From assembly GCA_023678885.1 (NCBI GenBank), contig CM042954.1, forward strand, positions 4,338,198 through 4,402,197: DNA of 64,000 nt, in the 5' to 3' direction. The position numbers were made by a program, and so were the translations under genes. A model generated the notes under the pieces. That model did not search any database and had not been told where the DNA came from. It saw only the letters and a program-made list of their open reading frames with translations. This stretch comes from Pogostemon cablin. Lineage: Eukaryota; Streptophyta; Magnoliopsida; Lamiales; Lamiaceae. Numbering within the stretch: the first letter of the stretch is position 1; each line of letters opens with the position of its first letter. Of this stretch, positions 22,736-35,339 are shown one piece after another.

Positions 22736-24109
22736 TGTTGGATTGTATACTAAAAGTCTAGCTTTAGTATGAACAATGTTTTAACAATGAATTTGAAATG
22801 AGAATCATATGATCAAATGATTGCGTCTTATAATTTATTTAAATGTCTGATGCAATAGTCCACTTACTTTATACTGTAGATAATATGTTGTGCGACAATA
22901 CGTGGAAGATCATATTATCGGTTTTCTTATAAAGTATGAACAGATGCTCACAATAGAGATAGACGGGGACTCTCTATCGAGATGGTTGTAGTGTGATTTT
23001 GTATTAGTTTGTCTTGACTATAGAATCACAACAGTGCACTTTGTGTATTGAGCAGGACCGCTTGAAATCGTTCGACTTATACTGACTATATATGAGAACT
23101 TGATCTCAGTTATTATGGATGTTCGTACTCTTAATCTCTATACAATAACCTCAACATGTAAGGCAGTATGTATTTCTTTGATTCATCAATGGGTGAGATT
23201 TATATGTAATTAAATCAATAAGCTCCGTGAGTTGGGAAATAGTGTTGTCTCTATGATGTACTGTTGATTATAGAAAGAATCCGTGTCCTATTAAATAGGT
23301 TGATGATGTCCCCTTGAGGAGCTCATAAGGATTATCATGTAAACCCTGTAGGTGGATTTATTCTGGCATGACAATGAGGTTGAGTGGTACTACTCTCGGA
23401 TGAGATATTAATTAATGGAGTTGTCAGTAACTTAATTATTTAATGGACATTGTATATCTTAAACACGGGAAGACTAACGAGCTCATAATAAGAAGGAGCC
23501 CATAACGTAATTATGGGATTAGAGCGGCAGTACAGTAATAATATTTTAGTGGAATATATTATTATTATTGGACTTAAGTATAAGTTTTGGTCTATACTTG
23601 GATACTTAAGTCAAATGGAGGCCCGATTCTAATTTCTCCTCCTGGTCCCTGTTGTAGCCCAAATATAAGTCATCTCAGCTCTCTGAAACCCTAATAATCT
23701 GTGCCTAACACAGGACAGAATAGGGAGGAGAGCTGATTGAGAAGATCTTGAAGATCGTCGCCCACACGACGTCAAATTGGACTTGGGAATACAGCAGAAG
23801 ATCAAGAGATTGTTTGCTGCTGCTGTTCGTCAACTTCCATGATTTTTCTAAAATTTTGTGGAACTCCTAACTGTTCGTGTGATACACTATTGGAAAACCA
23901 CAAAAGAGAGTGTAGATCACTCAATTTGGAGATTGGATGAGGAAGTTATGCCCAAAGTCGTGAGGCTGCGCATGCTGCCGGCGAGAATTCATGTTCTTCT
24001 TCAACATACCCTGGTGAAAGGTAATATGTTTCTATGTTTTTGCTTCCGTTGATTTAGAAACGCATGAAATCCTAATGGTTCACCTTAACCAAACAATCGA
24101 ACGCCAACA
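22736..24109 (+). repeat. Solo LTR W, Ty1/copia, 1374 bp, TSD TGTTT
   Basis: Begins TGTTGGATTGTATAC and ends CGAACGCCAACA. Perfect 5-bp duplication TGTTT at 22731-22735 and 24110-24114. It is the same family as the LTRs at 57377-58770 and 59468-60860. It is inserted in the 3' non-coding part of X. An open frame at 23858-24052 covers the LTR module discussed in the findings. Confidence 0.93.
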
Positions 24110-24280
24110 TGTTTTATTCGTAGTTAGCCCCATTGAGCCTTAAAACCAAATTCTTTGGCAACCTACGAGAAATAACCACTTTGAGTATCTTAATAATTTT
24201 TTGAGCCTTGATTGTCCGTCATGAAGGAGAATTAATGGTTTTTCAAAGTGTGTTTATGGAGCGTGAAAACAGCTTGGGAG
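24110..24280 (+). other. X internal 3' non-coding remnant and deletion junction
   Basis: 24122-24165 resembles the inverse of 27015-27075 in Y, so this is X internal DNA. It ends abruptly at 24280, where LTR C starts without its first 25 or so bases. Confidence 0.55.
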
Positions 24281-26161
24281 AGTGTAAGAGATCAATTGTA
24301 GTGCGTGTGACCAAGTGAAATATCATTCCCACAGGATAGTTATAAATTTAATAAGTAATTCTATTAATGATAATTCATTTTCAAGACAAATTCGGGGGAT
24401 TTTAAAGGATGATTAATTAAACTAATAAAACTAAATTAAAATAATTAAACTAATTATGAAATAAAATAAATCACGCAAGAGAAACGATTTAAGAATTCAA
24501 GGACAGAGAATTAGTAATGCTCGGGCAAACAGTTTAACTATGTGATTAATTTATCTAGACCCAAATTAATTACATGCAGACGTTTAGAAAATCACTAAAC
24601 CTAGTTAAATCACCTTGATTGGGTAGGATCTAACACTTATAATGAGCTGAAAATCCTATGATCAATAAAAAATTAACTCCCTCTCCCACTATAGGTACTT
24701 CATGCTAAATTCTATTAAAGGCTAGAGCACTAGACTTCCCTTTCTAGGTACGCGATTGCTAACCCCTTTTATCTCCTTACTAATTACCTAATAATGATGT
24801 TTTACCAAGTAATTAATATTCCAAATTGATTGTTTAACACTCTTAGGAATTATAGGTCAATCCCCTAAAACTGTCACAGGAAACAACAATTATTATGCAA
24901 AAATAAAGAATCCTATTAACTATCAATCAGTGATACCGTCAACAATAATTAAAGGAATCAAAACTCAAAGATATAATAATATGAAATCTCAAAATATCCT
25001 CTTCAATAAGGAAATAAACAATCTGCAGAGTAATAAAATCCAAGTCTAGGGCAATCAAATCACATAGTCAAAACTGTCAAAAGCCCTAACATTACCACAA
25101 AGAAACTTAGCCCATGGATTTACGAGGGCAAATCACAAAGATATAATTAACCCTAACCATTGTGCTAAAATAACAAAAATAAATAAATGAAAATAAAGAA
25201 CCCTTTTGGAGGATTCCGTCTCTTTAATCTTTATCTCCGTCGAAATCTCCATCTCCGATGGATGGATGGGTGGTGATGAGTGATGGAGGAATTGGGCGAA
25301 GGATGAAAGGGGAGACGCTGTGCGGATTTTAGGCGTGATGAACTGCCACCTGTCGAGAGAGAGAGCCCCGTTGATTATCGAGATTTCCCCTTTTATATGG
25401 TTGAAGACGTTTTATGCAATTGTTGGGCCTAGAGCATTAGAAACAATTGGGCCCACAGTTATCACTTGAATGAGCTTCCTATCTCCCATCAGTTCACGGC
25501 AATTTTCTACTAAATTGCATGGGCCACTTAATTTTCATTAATTGTAACACTTAAAGTCAATTTTGGCTTCTCAAATTGGGCCCACCTCTTGTGCTCATTC
25601 TTTTATCCAATTATAGGTGCTCACATGAATTTATTTGACACCAAATAACAAGGGCCCCACTCTTAAATCTCATGCAAAGACTTTTTCCAACTTTTCCATC
25701 ATGTACGTGGCATAATTTGTAGTGGGCTGATACGAAGATATTCAATTGCATGCATGGCCTCACTTGAATCAATTAATGCACCAAAATTATGTGAGTTTCA
25801 AAAATCCCGTTTATAGCTACCTCGCCATTTTGTGCGCAACTTCTTCATCCAAACTCTGATTGAGATGATTCTTGCGCCCACGCGACCCTCTCTTCCGTGG
25901 CTTTCCAACCATATCTCACAAGACAAGTTTCGACTTACACACAATCACAGAAAAATTATGGAAAGTACTCCTCTGTTTTTGCACAAATTCACCTTTCACC
26001 CCAACTTTGCATTTTTATTCTTTTTCCTATCAAAGTTTCCTCTCAAATATCTTTTAGTCAATAATAATTCAAAGTATTAATATTTGTGCAAATAATAGAA
26101 AATATACACTCAAAGAGGTATCAAATCGGACCCAAAAATACATGAATTTTCACTCTCATCA
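24281..26161 (-). repeat. Y 3' LTR (C), Athila-type Ty3, end-truncated
   Basis: Matches LTR D (36545-38450) along its length and ends CACTCTCATCA at 26161, next to the polypurine tract. It lacks the outer 25 or so bases present in D (TGATCGCTATTTTC...), consistent with a deletion at the X-Y junction. It carries the LTR module at about 25826-25920. Confidence 0.85.
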
Positions 26162-26175
26162 AACCCCCCAAACTT
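26162..26175 (-). other. Y polypurine tract
   Basis: On the minus strand AAGTTTGGGGGGTTT lies immediately before the 3' LTR. The same tract precedes the 3' LTR of X. Confidence 0.8.
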
Positions 26176-28364
26176 AAGGTGTTGTTCGTCCTCGAACAAC
26201 AAAACGACAAACCAAGAGAAAATAATGAGATGGAAAGTCATATTCAAAGGGAAGATCAAAACATAAACTAAGGCTCCAAAAGATGTTATCAATCTCAACT
26301 TGGTTCACACAACTTCAAACTCAAAAGCATCAATTCATTCAAAATATGCAAATTAAGATAATTACTTCGTCAATTCAAGTGATCAATCCACCTATGCTCA
26401 CAGGATACATATAATGTAACTCTCATGCTCATGGTGTATAAAGTGTACACCGCTTTGGGTTATATATATGTGCTCTCAAATTCAATTCAAGTGCATGCGT
26501 AACTATAAGTTTGCCCATTGTCTCAACTCGCCTTTTACTTGTAACTAGCAAATCATGAATCAAAAGGACTTTTATTTGGTTATAACGTAGGCTCTTTGGA
26601 CAACGTAGGAAATATATGTGGATAAGTGACTCAAACTTGGATCAATCAAGTGGTCGTCCATCATGATCTTTCATTTTTCCTTATCACTTTTCTTTTCAAG
26701 CTCACTCCTTCTTAACTCCAAATTATTCATTTCTTTCCTTCAACCACTAGAATGAGAGAGTATCTTTCTTCTTTTCTTTCAGCATCACGAGTATGTACAC
26801 TCCCCCACAAATATTTTTTTCTTCTCTCTCTCTATTTATTTTCTTGAGGTACCAGTTTCGGGCACTATCTCTTTTCTATTTTTTTCTTAGGATTTTTATA
26901 TCCTTTTCTTCTCCTTTCTTCATCTTCCTTTTCAACTCCAACATATTCATTCTTCTTCTAACCACTTCAACAATTACTCAATTGATCCAAGTAACACAAG
27001 AAAAAATCAAATATTGATTAAGCTCAACGGGCTATTCAAAGAATAGATTATTTAAGGCTTAATGGGGTTACTAAGGATTAAATGAATTCAGGTAAAGTGT
27101 ATGGAAAAGATGGGCTATAAATCAAAGATGGCCTAATATGATTTCCATAATCCACTAGACCATTATTGAATATTCAAGGAGACTCAAGGCAAGTTCTAGA
27201 ATACACGCACAAGAACAATACGCTCAAGAATGAAAATATCATGCATCATGTAACATGATTTATAGGCTCAAATCTCACTTGGCAGTTTTCATAGTATGAA
27301 CGAGCACTCTTCAAGGCTAAGCATACATCATGTCCAGCACATCAGGAACTTCAAGTACTTAAGAATTAAAGCATGTTCCCCTTATCAATTATAATCAACA
27401 TCATAGGCAGAAAAATAACAGCTCAAAGATCCCCATAAATTTCAGGTCATAGAATTTAAAGCTCATACTCCGCACTCATAAGAATTCAAAACTCATAGAA
27501 AAATTAGAATAAGGAACGAAGTAACCTGATGTCAATCTCCTTCACATCTTGTAAGTTTCTCAAATTATCCAACTCGGTCAGGCGTAGGCCTCAGATAGAA
27601 CTCACTTTGCCACTCCAATACTCTTCTCAAACAATAAAGCTCAACACAAAACTCATCATCACATGATTCATAAGAGATAAAAATATCAGAGACGTCAGAA
27701 AATCAAGGATTGAAAGAATATCAAAAAGATAAAAATCGACGACTAAGCATCAAGGGACACACAAAAATAAATAAAGACACACAAGACACCTAGATTATCG
27801 CAAAAAAAATTCGAAAGATCGAAATAAATTTAAAATTTCTAAAAAAATCGACTTCCAAGCACACAGACACTAAACAATGCAGAGTAAACATACCTAGGTG
27901 CGGGTGGAACAAGGGAAGAACATCACACCCCCCAAACTTAGATGAAAACGTCAGTTGAATCTAAGTTTAAAAGGATGTTATTACCTTAAGTGTAAGCACG
28001 CACCTTGAGTATAATTCACCTAGCACAAAACACACAAATAAAACAAAATAAAAGCAATAAAATGGTGGGTTGCCTCCTACCAAGCGCTCTTGTTTAACGT
28101 CGAGGAGCTCAACGGAATGCAAACTCAGAAATTTTTGGACTTATGCATCAACACTTCATCATCATCTTTCATCTTCACTTTGAAGTGTTGTTTCGCCCTC
28201 TTTCGATCCATCCAAACTATCTCTCCCTTCTTACTCTCAAGGATCAACTTATCTGGGTCTCTATCTTTATATGTTTCCTTCCTATCAACATCAATATCAG
28301 ATAAATAAGAGCCACATATATCTGGAGGGACTAGTGGAATTTGTTTCCATGTTCCTCCTTCAAT
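26176..28364 (-). other. Y 3' non-coding region, pol deleted
   Basis: After the protease (28365) the minus strand shows a short interrupted frame (DRDPDKLILESKKGEIVWMD near 28260-28200), then a GAGCGCTTGGTAGGAGGCAA stretch common downstream of pol in Athila elements. Non-coding DNA follows to the polypurine tract. No RT, RNase H or integrase is present. Confidence 0.6.
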
Positions 28365-29224
28365 CTATGACATCTCTCTTCTATCATTCCTGCGAACATT
28401 TATAGCACTCAAAAAATCTGTTAGTTCATTAGATAAAATATTAGATAAAAAATTAGATTCAACATTAGTAGCAGGAGTAGATAAAGAAGGAATGTTGCTA
28501 ATGCAAGATTTCACTTGATCCTTAGACGGCATCAATGGCAGCTTCTCCTCTACACTCTCATCAACAATATCAATGGACTTGCAGTTGGCCTTTTCAGAAT
28601 GACTTTTTAAACCATCAAGTGAGAACATGATCTCCTTATCTCCTACTCTAAGCTTCAGTTTTCCATCTTCAACATCAATCAAAGCTCTAGCAGTGACTAA
28701 AAATGGCCTACCCAAAATCAGTGGTACATTGTAGTCCTCTTCCATATCAAGCACCAGTAAATCAACAGGGAAGAAGAATTTATCCACCTTCACAAGTACA
28801 TCCACAACAACTCCTTTAGGGTGCGTAATAGACCTATCGGCTAGATGCAGTGTAACCGAAGTAGGCTTCAACTCCCCAAAATCAAGACTCTTGAACATAC
28901 TTAGGGGCATAAAATTTATGCTAGCCCCCAAATCACCAAAGCTCTGCAAGTAGCATTCTTTCCAATTTGAATTGGGATGGTGAAGTTACCTGGATCTTTT
29001 ACTTTGGCTGGCAACTTTCTCTGAATTATAACACTGCACTCTTTAATCAAATTCACTATCTCCTTGTCCACTAAACTCCGCTTTTTGGACATGATCTCCT
29101 TAAGAAACTTTATATAGTGTGGCATCTGCTCAAGTGCTTCAGCAAATGGCATGTTGATCTGGATCTGTTTGAAGATGTTTACGAACTTTTGAAATTTCTC
29201 ATCAAGACCCTTTTTCAACTGCAC
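28365..29224 (-). pseudogene. Y Athila-type protease and gag-protease linker
   Basis: Minus strand. The linker at 29224-28916 has KGLDEKFQKFVNIFKQIQIN and EALEQMPHYIKFLKEIMSKK, matching the linker in E1. In a shifted frame, the protease has FGDLGASINFMPLSMF (retropepsin-like D-L-G-A-S), LADRSITHPKGVVVDVLVKV and PLILGRPFLVTARALIDV. The catalytic motif looks kept, but the frame is broken upstream and pol is absent. Confidence 0.8.
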
Positions 29225-29473
29225 AGAGGGAAAAGGAATAGGATATTTTTGTCTTCGGAATCCCCAAGCTGTTTCTTTCTAGTTCATCCTTTTTGTTCCT
29301 TTCTCTCTTAGCTCTCTCCCACTTCTTCTTAGTAGCAACAGGCTATTCTGCTTTTTTTTGGAAGTTCACAGTATCAAAATGTTGAGGAGCAGAATCAACT
29401 GGATTGGCATCAGGATTCAAAACAGATGGAATTTGGATCGCCCGGTGATGAATGAGCGCCCCCAACGCCACGC

Positions 29474-29941
29474 TCAGCTCGAACTCGGTGTCGTGTTGCC
29501 TTTCGAGTGTTGCTGATGGCAGACGGAGCTGCTGGATGTCAACGTCTCACACTCAGCGATAGGATCCTCCACACGGTCCTCAGTCGGCCCCCACTCGGTG
29601 GCGTACGATTGATCATGTGTATGTCCAAACCAGTTTCCATTATACGTATCAGGCATCCTCAGTCCCAAATACTGTGTACCACCTATTAAAGTAATAGCAT
29701 AACATTGATGTTCTTTCGGATTCAATTCAGTCTGAGCAGAAAATTTTCCTTGCTGTTGCAACTTACCAACTACAGCATTCAATTGACTGATAGCTAGATC
29801 TGTTTTTTTCTGCTTCCTTGCACCTTGCTTCATCCTCCTTATGTCTCACTTCAGATGTTTCCTGATTTGTGACCATCAACTTAAGCATCAAATCCATCTT
29901 ATCTTCCATTGATGATCTCTCTTCAACAGGTTTCTGAGCTG
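29474..29941 (-). pseudogene. Y gag C-terminal part
   Basis: Minus-strand continuation of Y gag beyond insert Z. It reads PVEERSSMEDKMDLMLKLMV, LAISQLNAVVGKLQQQGKFS and AQTELNPKEHQCYAITL, the coiled-coil and hinge of Athila gag. A GC-rich block follows at 29430-29620. Frameshifts are present. Confidence 0.7.
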
Positions 29942-29946
29942 GATCA
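29942..29946. repeat. Target duplication of Z (left copy)
   Basis: GATCA, repeated exactly at 35335-35339 on the other side of element Z. Confidence 0.9.
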
Positions 29947-30260
29947 TGTTAGCACTCCAAAATAATCAAACGATAAATGTTTGCCAAATTAGCCAAAACG
30001 GCTACCAAAAATCCAATAATGTTTAATAATCATTCCAATAGGTACATCGCGATATATATATTGGGTAAACAATGAAACCCTAAGGCATGCTACACCAGGC
30101 CCAACTAATAAATAGAAATAATAAGTAATAGTTATATAAGGAAATCTCTAATTAGTTATATAAGAAAATCTCTAATCATGATCAATCCGTTCGTTTCCTG
30201 CGACGATAGACCATCAAGGGTTTCGGCCCTTGTGGCTCCTCCACACCACGAGTCGTATCA
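29947..30260 (-). repeat. Z 3' LTR, chromovirus, 314 bp
   Basis: Begins TGTTAGCACTCC and ends GTCGTATCA. The same length as, and closely similar to, 35021-35334, with scattered substitutions. A purine tract (AAGAGGAGGAAAT on the minus strand, 30261-30273) abuts it. Confidence 0.92.
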
Positions 30261-30329
30261 ATTTCCTCCTCTTAAAAAACGACCTTATCCCCAAGGTCGA
30301 ACCAAGGAAATTGACATCAGAACTCCTCC

Positions 30330-33300
30330 CAATTCATCCACCTTGCATCATCCTCCGGTAGCACGTTCCGTTTTACCAAGAGTTGTTACACCTCCTTCCC
30401 GCCTTCTTGCACAACTCGACGAGCCATCACTCTCTCTGGCTCGAACACCGCTACCATAGGTAGCTCAATTGAATCTGGTAAGATGGCCTCAACTGGGTGG
30501 TCGCCTATGACTCGCTTGAGGAGTGAGACATGAAAGACTGGGTGGATGCGACTGCTGGAAGGAAGCTCGAGCCGATAAGCAGTCGGCCCCACTCTGGCAG
30601 TGATCTCGAATGGCCCGTAGAACTTGGCGGATAGCTTATGATGTCCTCCACTTGCCAAGGACAGCTGCCTGTGAGCCCGAACCTTAAGGAAAAGCTTATC
30701 CCCTACTGAAAATTAATGTCACGACGGTGACGATTGGCCGAACGAACCATGCAATCACGTGCTATACCCAAATTTTCCTTCAACCTTGCTAGCATTACGG
30801 CCCTGCTTGCAAGAACCTCCGCCACCGCTGGCACCTTGCACTCACCAGGGAGATATAGCCTGAGGGATGGCGGTGGTCGACCATACACTGCTTCGAACGG
30901 AGTGGTTTCGGCGGCCGATTGGTAGGATGTGTTATACCAATATTCCACCTGAGGAAACCAAATCACCCATTTCCGCGGTTGCTCGCCTGCAAAACAACGT
31001 AAATAGGTCTCCAAAACACGATTCAATACCTCCATTTGACCATCCATCTCTGGATGGTAGGCGGTGTTGTACTTCAACTGAGTTCCAGACAGTTGAAAGA
31101 GCTCTTTCCAGAACTGACTCACGAATACAGGATCACGATCACTGACAATCATTATCAGAATTCCATGGAGGCGTACCACCTCGCGAATAAAAACCTCGGC
31201 CACCCCTCGAGCTAATAATTTTTCCTTCAAGGCGATAAAGTGTCCGTACTTTGAGAGTCGATCCACAACCACCATAATGGTCGTGAAGCCATTAGAACTA
31301 GGCAATGAGGTGATGAAATCCATGGATAGGTCCTCCCAGACTTGAGCCGGAATGGGCAGCGGCTGTAACAGCCCCGCGGGGGACATAGCCTCATACTTGG
31401 CTCTCTGGTAAACTAAGCATTGGGCAACAAACTTCTTAACAGCGGCGAACATCCCACGCCAATACACATTGGCAGCCAAGCGTCGGTAGGTACGCAAGGC
31501 GCCAGCAAGACCGCCAGTGGGCGTGCTGTGAAACTTACTGAGCAGCTTAGGTATCCACTCTGAATCAACTGCCAACACGATCCGCCCTCTATAGTAAAGC
31601 TTCCCATTCACCAAGGAAAACCCCACACGGTTGGTAGAATCTCTCTGCAAATCTCTCACCACACTTTGGATGAACTGGTCCCTCGACTGTTTGAACATTA
31701 CATCCACCAACTCATCCCAATATGGCGCACTGAGTGCTAACAAGTCACCTCCCTTCTCTCGATGCGACAGTGCATCTACAGCTGAATTAATCATGTCGGA
31801 CTTGTATTCGATTGCAAAATCATAGCCGAGCAGTTTAGCAAGCCAAAGTTGTTGTGAAGGGTTGCGATTTTCTGAGACAACAAATGCTTCAAGCTACTGT
31901 GATCCGTGCGGGCAGTGAACTGTCACCCCACCAAATACGGCCTCCAATGCTGAACTGCCAAAACTAGCCCCACAATTGCCTTTCATATGCTGATTTAGAA
32001 ATCGTCCGGTCTGCCAACGACTTACTAAAATAAGCAATTGGCCATCCTTCCTGCATCAACACTGTTCCCACACATGACCCAGATGTATCATACTCCACTA
32101 CAAACCTCTTTGTGAAGTCGGGCATGGCGAGCACAGGTACCGTCATTAATGCTGATTTTAGTGCCTCGAAGGCTCCCTCCGCTGCTTCCGACCAAGCGAA
32201 ATCCGGAGGAGCTGATTTCTTGAGCAGAGTCGTTAGAGGTCACGCAATCACTCCATATCCTGCAGCAAATCGACGATAATAACCAGTTAAACCTAAAAAC
32301 CCCCTCATCTCTCACACACAACGAGGTCGAGGCCAATCCACCACTGCTTAGATCTTAACTAGATCCATCTCTACTCCAGCTGCCGAGATAATATGCCTGA
32401 GGTACTCCACCTTCAAACCGCCAAAGGAACACTTCTTGCGATTCGCGTTGTATTTGTTGTCCTTCAAAATTTGAAGAACCTCTCGTAGGTGTTCCTTGTG
32501 CTGCTGCCACGACTAACTGTAGACCAGGATATCGTCGAAGAAAACCAGGACGAACTTCCTCAAAAAGGTCAAAATAAGTAATTTATTGCTGACTGAAACA
32601 TTGCCGACGCATTAGTTAATCCAAACGGCATCACCAAGAACTCGTAATGGCCACTGTGAGTGTGAAAAGCTATCTTCGGGATATCTTCCGGGGCTACTCA
32701 AATTTGATGGTAGCCCGATCGAAGGTCAATCTTCGAAAATACCTCGGCTTCGGCCAACTCATCCAACATCTCCTGGATGACCGGAATGGGGTACTTGTTT
32801 AATACAGTGGCTTTATTCAGCTCTCGGTAATCAACACTAAACCTCCATCTTCCATCCTTTTTCTTAACAAGGAGTACAGGGCTAGAAAACGGACTCGAGC
32901 TAGGCTGTATAATCTGTGCCAACAACATATCAGCCACCAATCTTTTTATCTCGTCTTTTTGCGCATAACTGTAGTGATATGGCCTGACAGAAACTGGACC
33001 GGTGCCAGGCAACAGATCGATGCGGTGCTCTGTCGACCTGGTTGGGGGTAACCATTTCGGATCGCCAAACACTTCTTCAAACTGTTGGAGCAGGTCCTCC
33101 AACTCACCTTCTCACATCACACCCTGCGACTGATCCAACACCCTCGGAGGACCAGCTTCCAAAACTAATACACACAGCTCCCAATCCTGGATCTGCACTA
33201 GCTCACGAACACCAATGGGACTTTGGCACAACGCCGGGTCCCCTGACAACCTTACCCTACCTCCTTTCGACTGAAAGGACATAGTCATTTCTGCCTAATT

Positions 33301-33740
33301 AGTTGTCACCTCTCCTAACGTGGCTAACCAAGCAACGCCCAAGATAATATCTACGCTCCCCAACGGGAATACGTGATAATCAGCCACTATAGGGAAGTTC
33401 CCGACTAAGGCCTCCACACCGCGGCAAAGCCCCTCCGACTCTTGTCGTCGACCATCCCCTAATTGCACACTAAAGCGAGTGGACCTGTCAGGTAACAATT
33501 TAACTCTGTTAATTATGGAGTTAGAGATGAAATTGTGGCTAGCTCAACTATCCACGAGTATGGATATTGGTTGACCCCGCAGTTTCCCACAAAAATGCAT
33601 GGTGCGTGGACTTGAAATTCCAATCATAGAGTAAATAGGTAAGACCACATCGTCTTTCTCCACTCCATTAGTGGTCACATCCGGATCCCCTTCTCCCTGT
33701 CCCCCAATCTCGTCGTTAACCTCTCATGTCGATTGCCTTA
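30330..33740 (-). pseudogene. Z pol: protease, RT, RNase H, integrase, chromodomain (broken)
   Basis: Minus strand, read in order. Protease near 33560-33295 has ILVDS, a stop, then ASHNFIS, so the catalytic DSGA glycine is a stop codon. It continues VDIILGVAWLATLGEV. RT at 33102-32340 has SPFSSPVLLVKKKDGRWRFS, VDYRELNKATVL and KIDLRSGYHQI. RNase H at 32146-31830 has FVVEYDTSGSCVGTVLMQEG. Integrase at 31794-30703 has MDFITSLP, VSDRDPVFVSQFWKEL and DGQMEVLNR, the D-D-E core. Its zinc finger is damaged (GLAG for GHxG, CLVYQ for CxxCQ). The C-terminal FHVSLLKRVIGDHP and EPERVMARRVVQEG...WMNWEEF part resembles a chromodomain, so Z is a chromovirus. Short LTRs suggest a Reina-like lineage (inference). 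Confidence 0.9.
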
Positions 33741-33745
33741 TCCTC

Positions 33746-35020
33746 CTAGGCTATAACCACGTTCAGTTGCCGAATCATGGGGCACTGATGCTCCAGAGCC
33801 CATGTCTTCTTGCAACGATAGCAAAGGCCTCTAGCACGGAGGTCATTCATCTCCTGGGGGATCATTCTGGTAAATCGAGAAGGACCCGTTGGCTGGCCCG
33901 ATGAGGTAGCCCTCACTGGCGGGCCGCGACTCGCCGATCTCGGTGTCGATGAGGCTGAGGATAATGCTTGGGAGTTGTTTAACCCGCCCGGCAAGCTGTT
34001 GTACCAAGGACCAGGTATGAACGTCGAAGCTGCCGGAAGTGAGGCTCGACTGGGTGGTGGTATACGGCTCCACGAACCACCCAGTGGTCTCGCCGAATGT
34101 TCCAAACGTGGTCCACCAGGGCTGATTTCTATGAGTCTTGCCAACTCTAATGCCTTGTCCAAAGTTAACTCGGTCGGTTGATGGAGGCACAAGGAATTGC
34201 GCACCTCATCAGTCAGCCCCACCATGAAGTATCTGAGGTACTGCTGATCGCTTAGACCAGACGCTTGACTCGTCAATTGCATGAAAATCGACATGAACTC
34301 CTCCACCGACCACACTTGCCGAAGTGCTGACAGCCATTCAAAAGGACTGCCAGTGAAACGGGAGTCATAGCGGTTCACTAATGCCTCTGAAAACTCCTCC
34401 CAAGTCTTCTCCGGATTGCTGGATCACCACCATGTAAACCAATAGAGGGTGGAATCCTCCATCGCAACCATGGCCGTCTCCAATTTGGTTTCAGACGGCG
34501 TGTGGCAGATCTTGCACTGTTGGTTGGCCCTAGCCAACTAACCAATGGGGTCAGATCTGTCAAAAGAAGGAAGAACCGGTGGTGCAGGGGACCGATCCAA
34601 CCCTGGAACAGTGGCCACGGCCGCCACTGGAGGATTCGTGGCCTGTGCATCATCGGCAACCTGCTGTTCAGCCGTCCTCCTTGCTGTGCGCGTCGCGATA
34701 GGCACCTGGTGGATCGCAGACGATGCGTCGTCAGTCAGCTGTTGTCCAACCACCCCCTTTGGCGTGTTCGCAGTGCTGGTCTCAGCGTGCATTGTACCGG
34801 CGGCGGCGTGGGCTTGGGTGATCGAGAGCCCCGCCACGGAATCGGTGAGGCTGGCGATCGATTTAGTGATCTTCTGCAACTGGGCCATGATGTTGGCCTG
34901 ATCGGCCTTCATCTGCTTAAAATCCTCAGCCATGGCAACCTGCTTGCCTTCGATCTCATCAACTCGTTGCTCACGGGTCATTGTCATCATGGGTGAGTTT
35001 CCACGCTCACCGAACCAAAT
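33746..35020 (-). pseudogene. Z gag with CCHC zinc knuckle
   Basis: Minus strand, in two main frames. The N-terminal part (about 35029-34538) has a coiled-coil-like EQRVDEIEGKQVAMAEDFKQ, LQKITKSIASLTDSVAGL. The capsid part (34378-33746) has GSPFEWLSALRQVWSVEEFM, FMQLTSQASGLSDQQYLRYF and MVGLTDEVRNSLCL. It ends in a knuckle, CYRCKKTWALEHQC, of the CX2CX8-9C type; no His-Cys pair is fully certain. Frameshifts near 34380 separate the parts. Confidence 0.85.
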
Positions 35021-35334
35021 TGTTAGCACTCGAAAATAATCAAATGATAAACATTTGCCAAATTAGCCAAAACGGCTACCAAAAATCCAATAATGTTTAA
35101 TAATCATTCCAATAGGTACTTCGCCATATATATATAGGGTAAACAATGAAACCCTAAGGCCTGCTACACTAGGACCAACTAATAAACATCAATAATACGT
35201 AATAGTTATATAAGGAAATCTCTAATTAGTTATATAAGGAAATCTCTAATCATGATCAATCCGTTCGTTTCCTGCGGTGATAGACCATCAAGGGTTTCGG
35301 CACTTGTGGCTCCTCCACACCACGAGTTGTATAA
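35021..35334 (-). repeat. Z 5' LTR, chromovirus, 314 bp
   Basis: Begins TGTTAGCACTCG and ends GTTGTATAA (terminal CA mutated to AA). Followed by GATCA at 35335-35339, matching the left duplication. The inner side has ATTTGGTTCGGTGAGC, which could be a diverged primer binding site. Confidence 0.92.
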
Positions 35335-35339
35335 GATCA

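Noticed and set aside
26793..27017. Phe/Ser-rich 74-codon frame
   Set aside because: TTC/TCT-rich low-complexity DNA in the 3' non-coding part of Y.
30178..31145. Plus-strand open frames of 60-93 codons
   Set aside because: Antisense shadows of the Z LTR and integrase/chromodomain coding strand.
34502..34996. 164-codon plus-strand frame
   Set aside because: Antisense to the Z gag N-terminus, which has a coherent coiled-coil reading on the minus strand.
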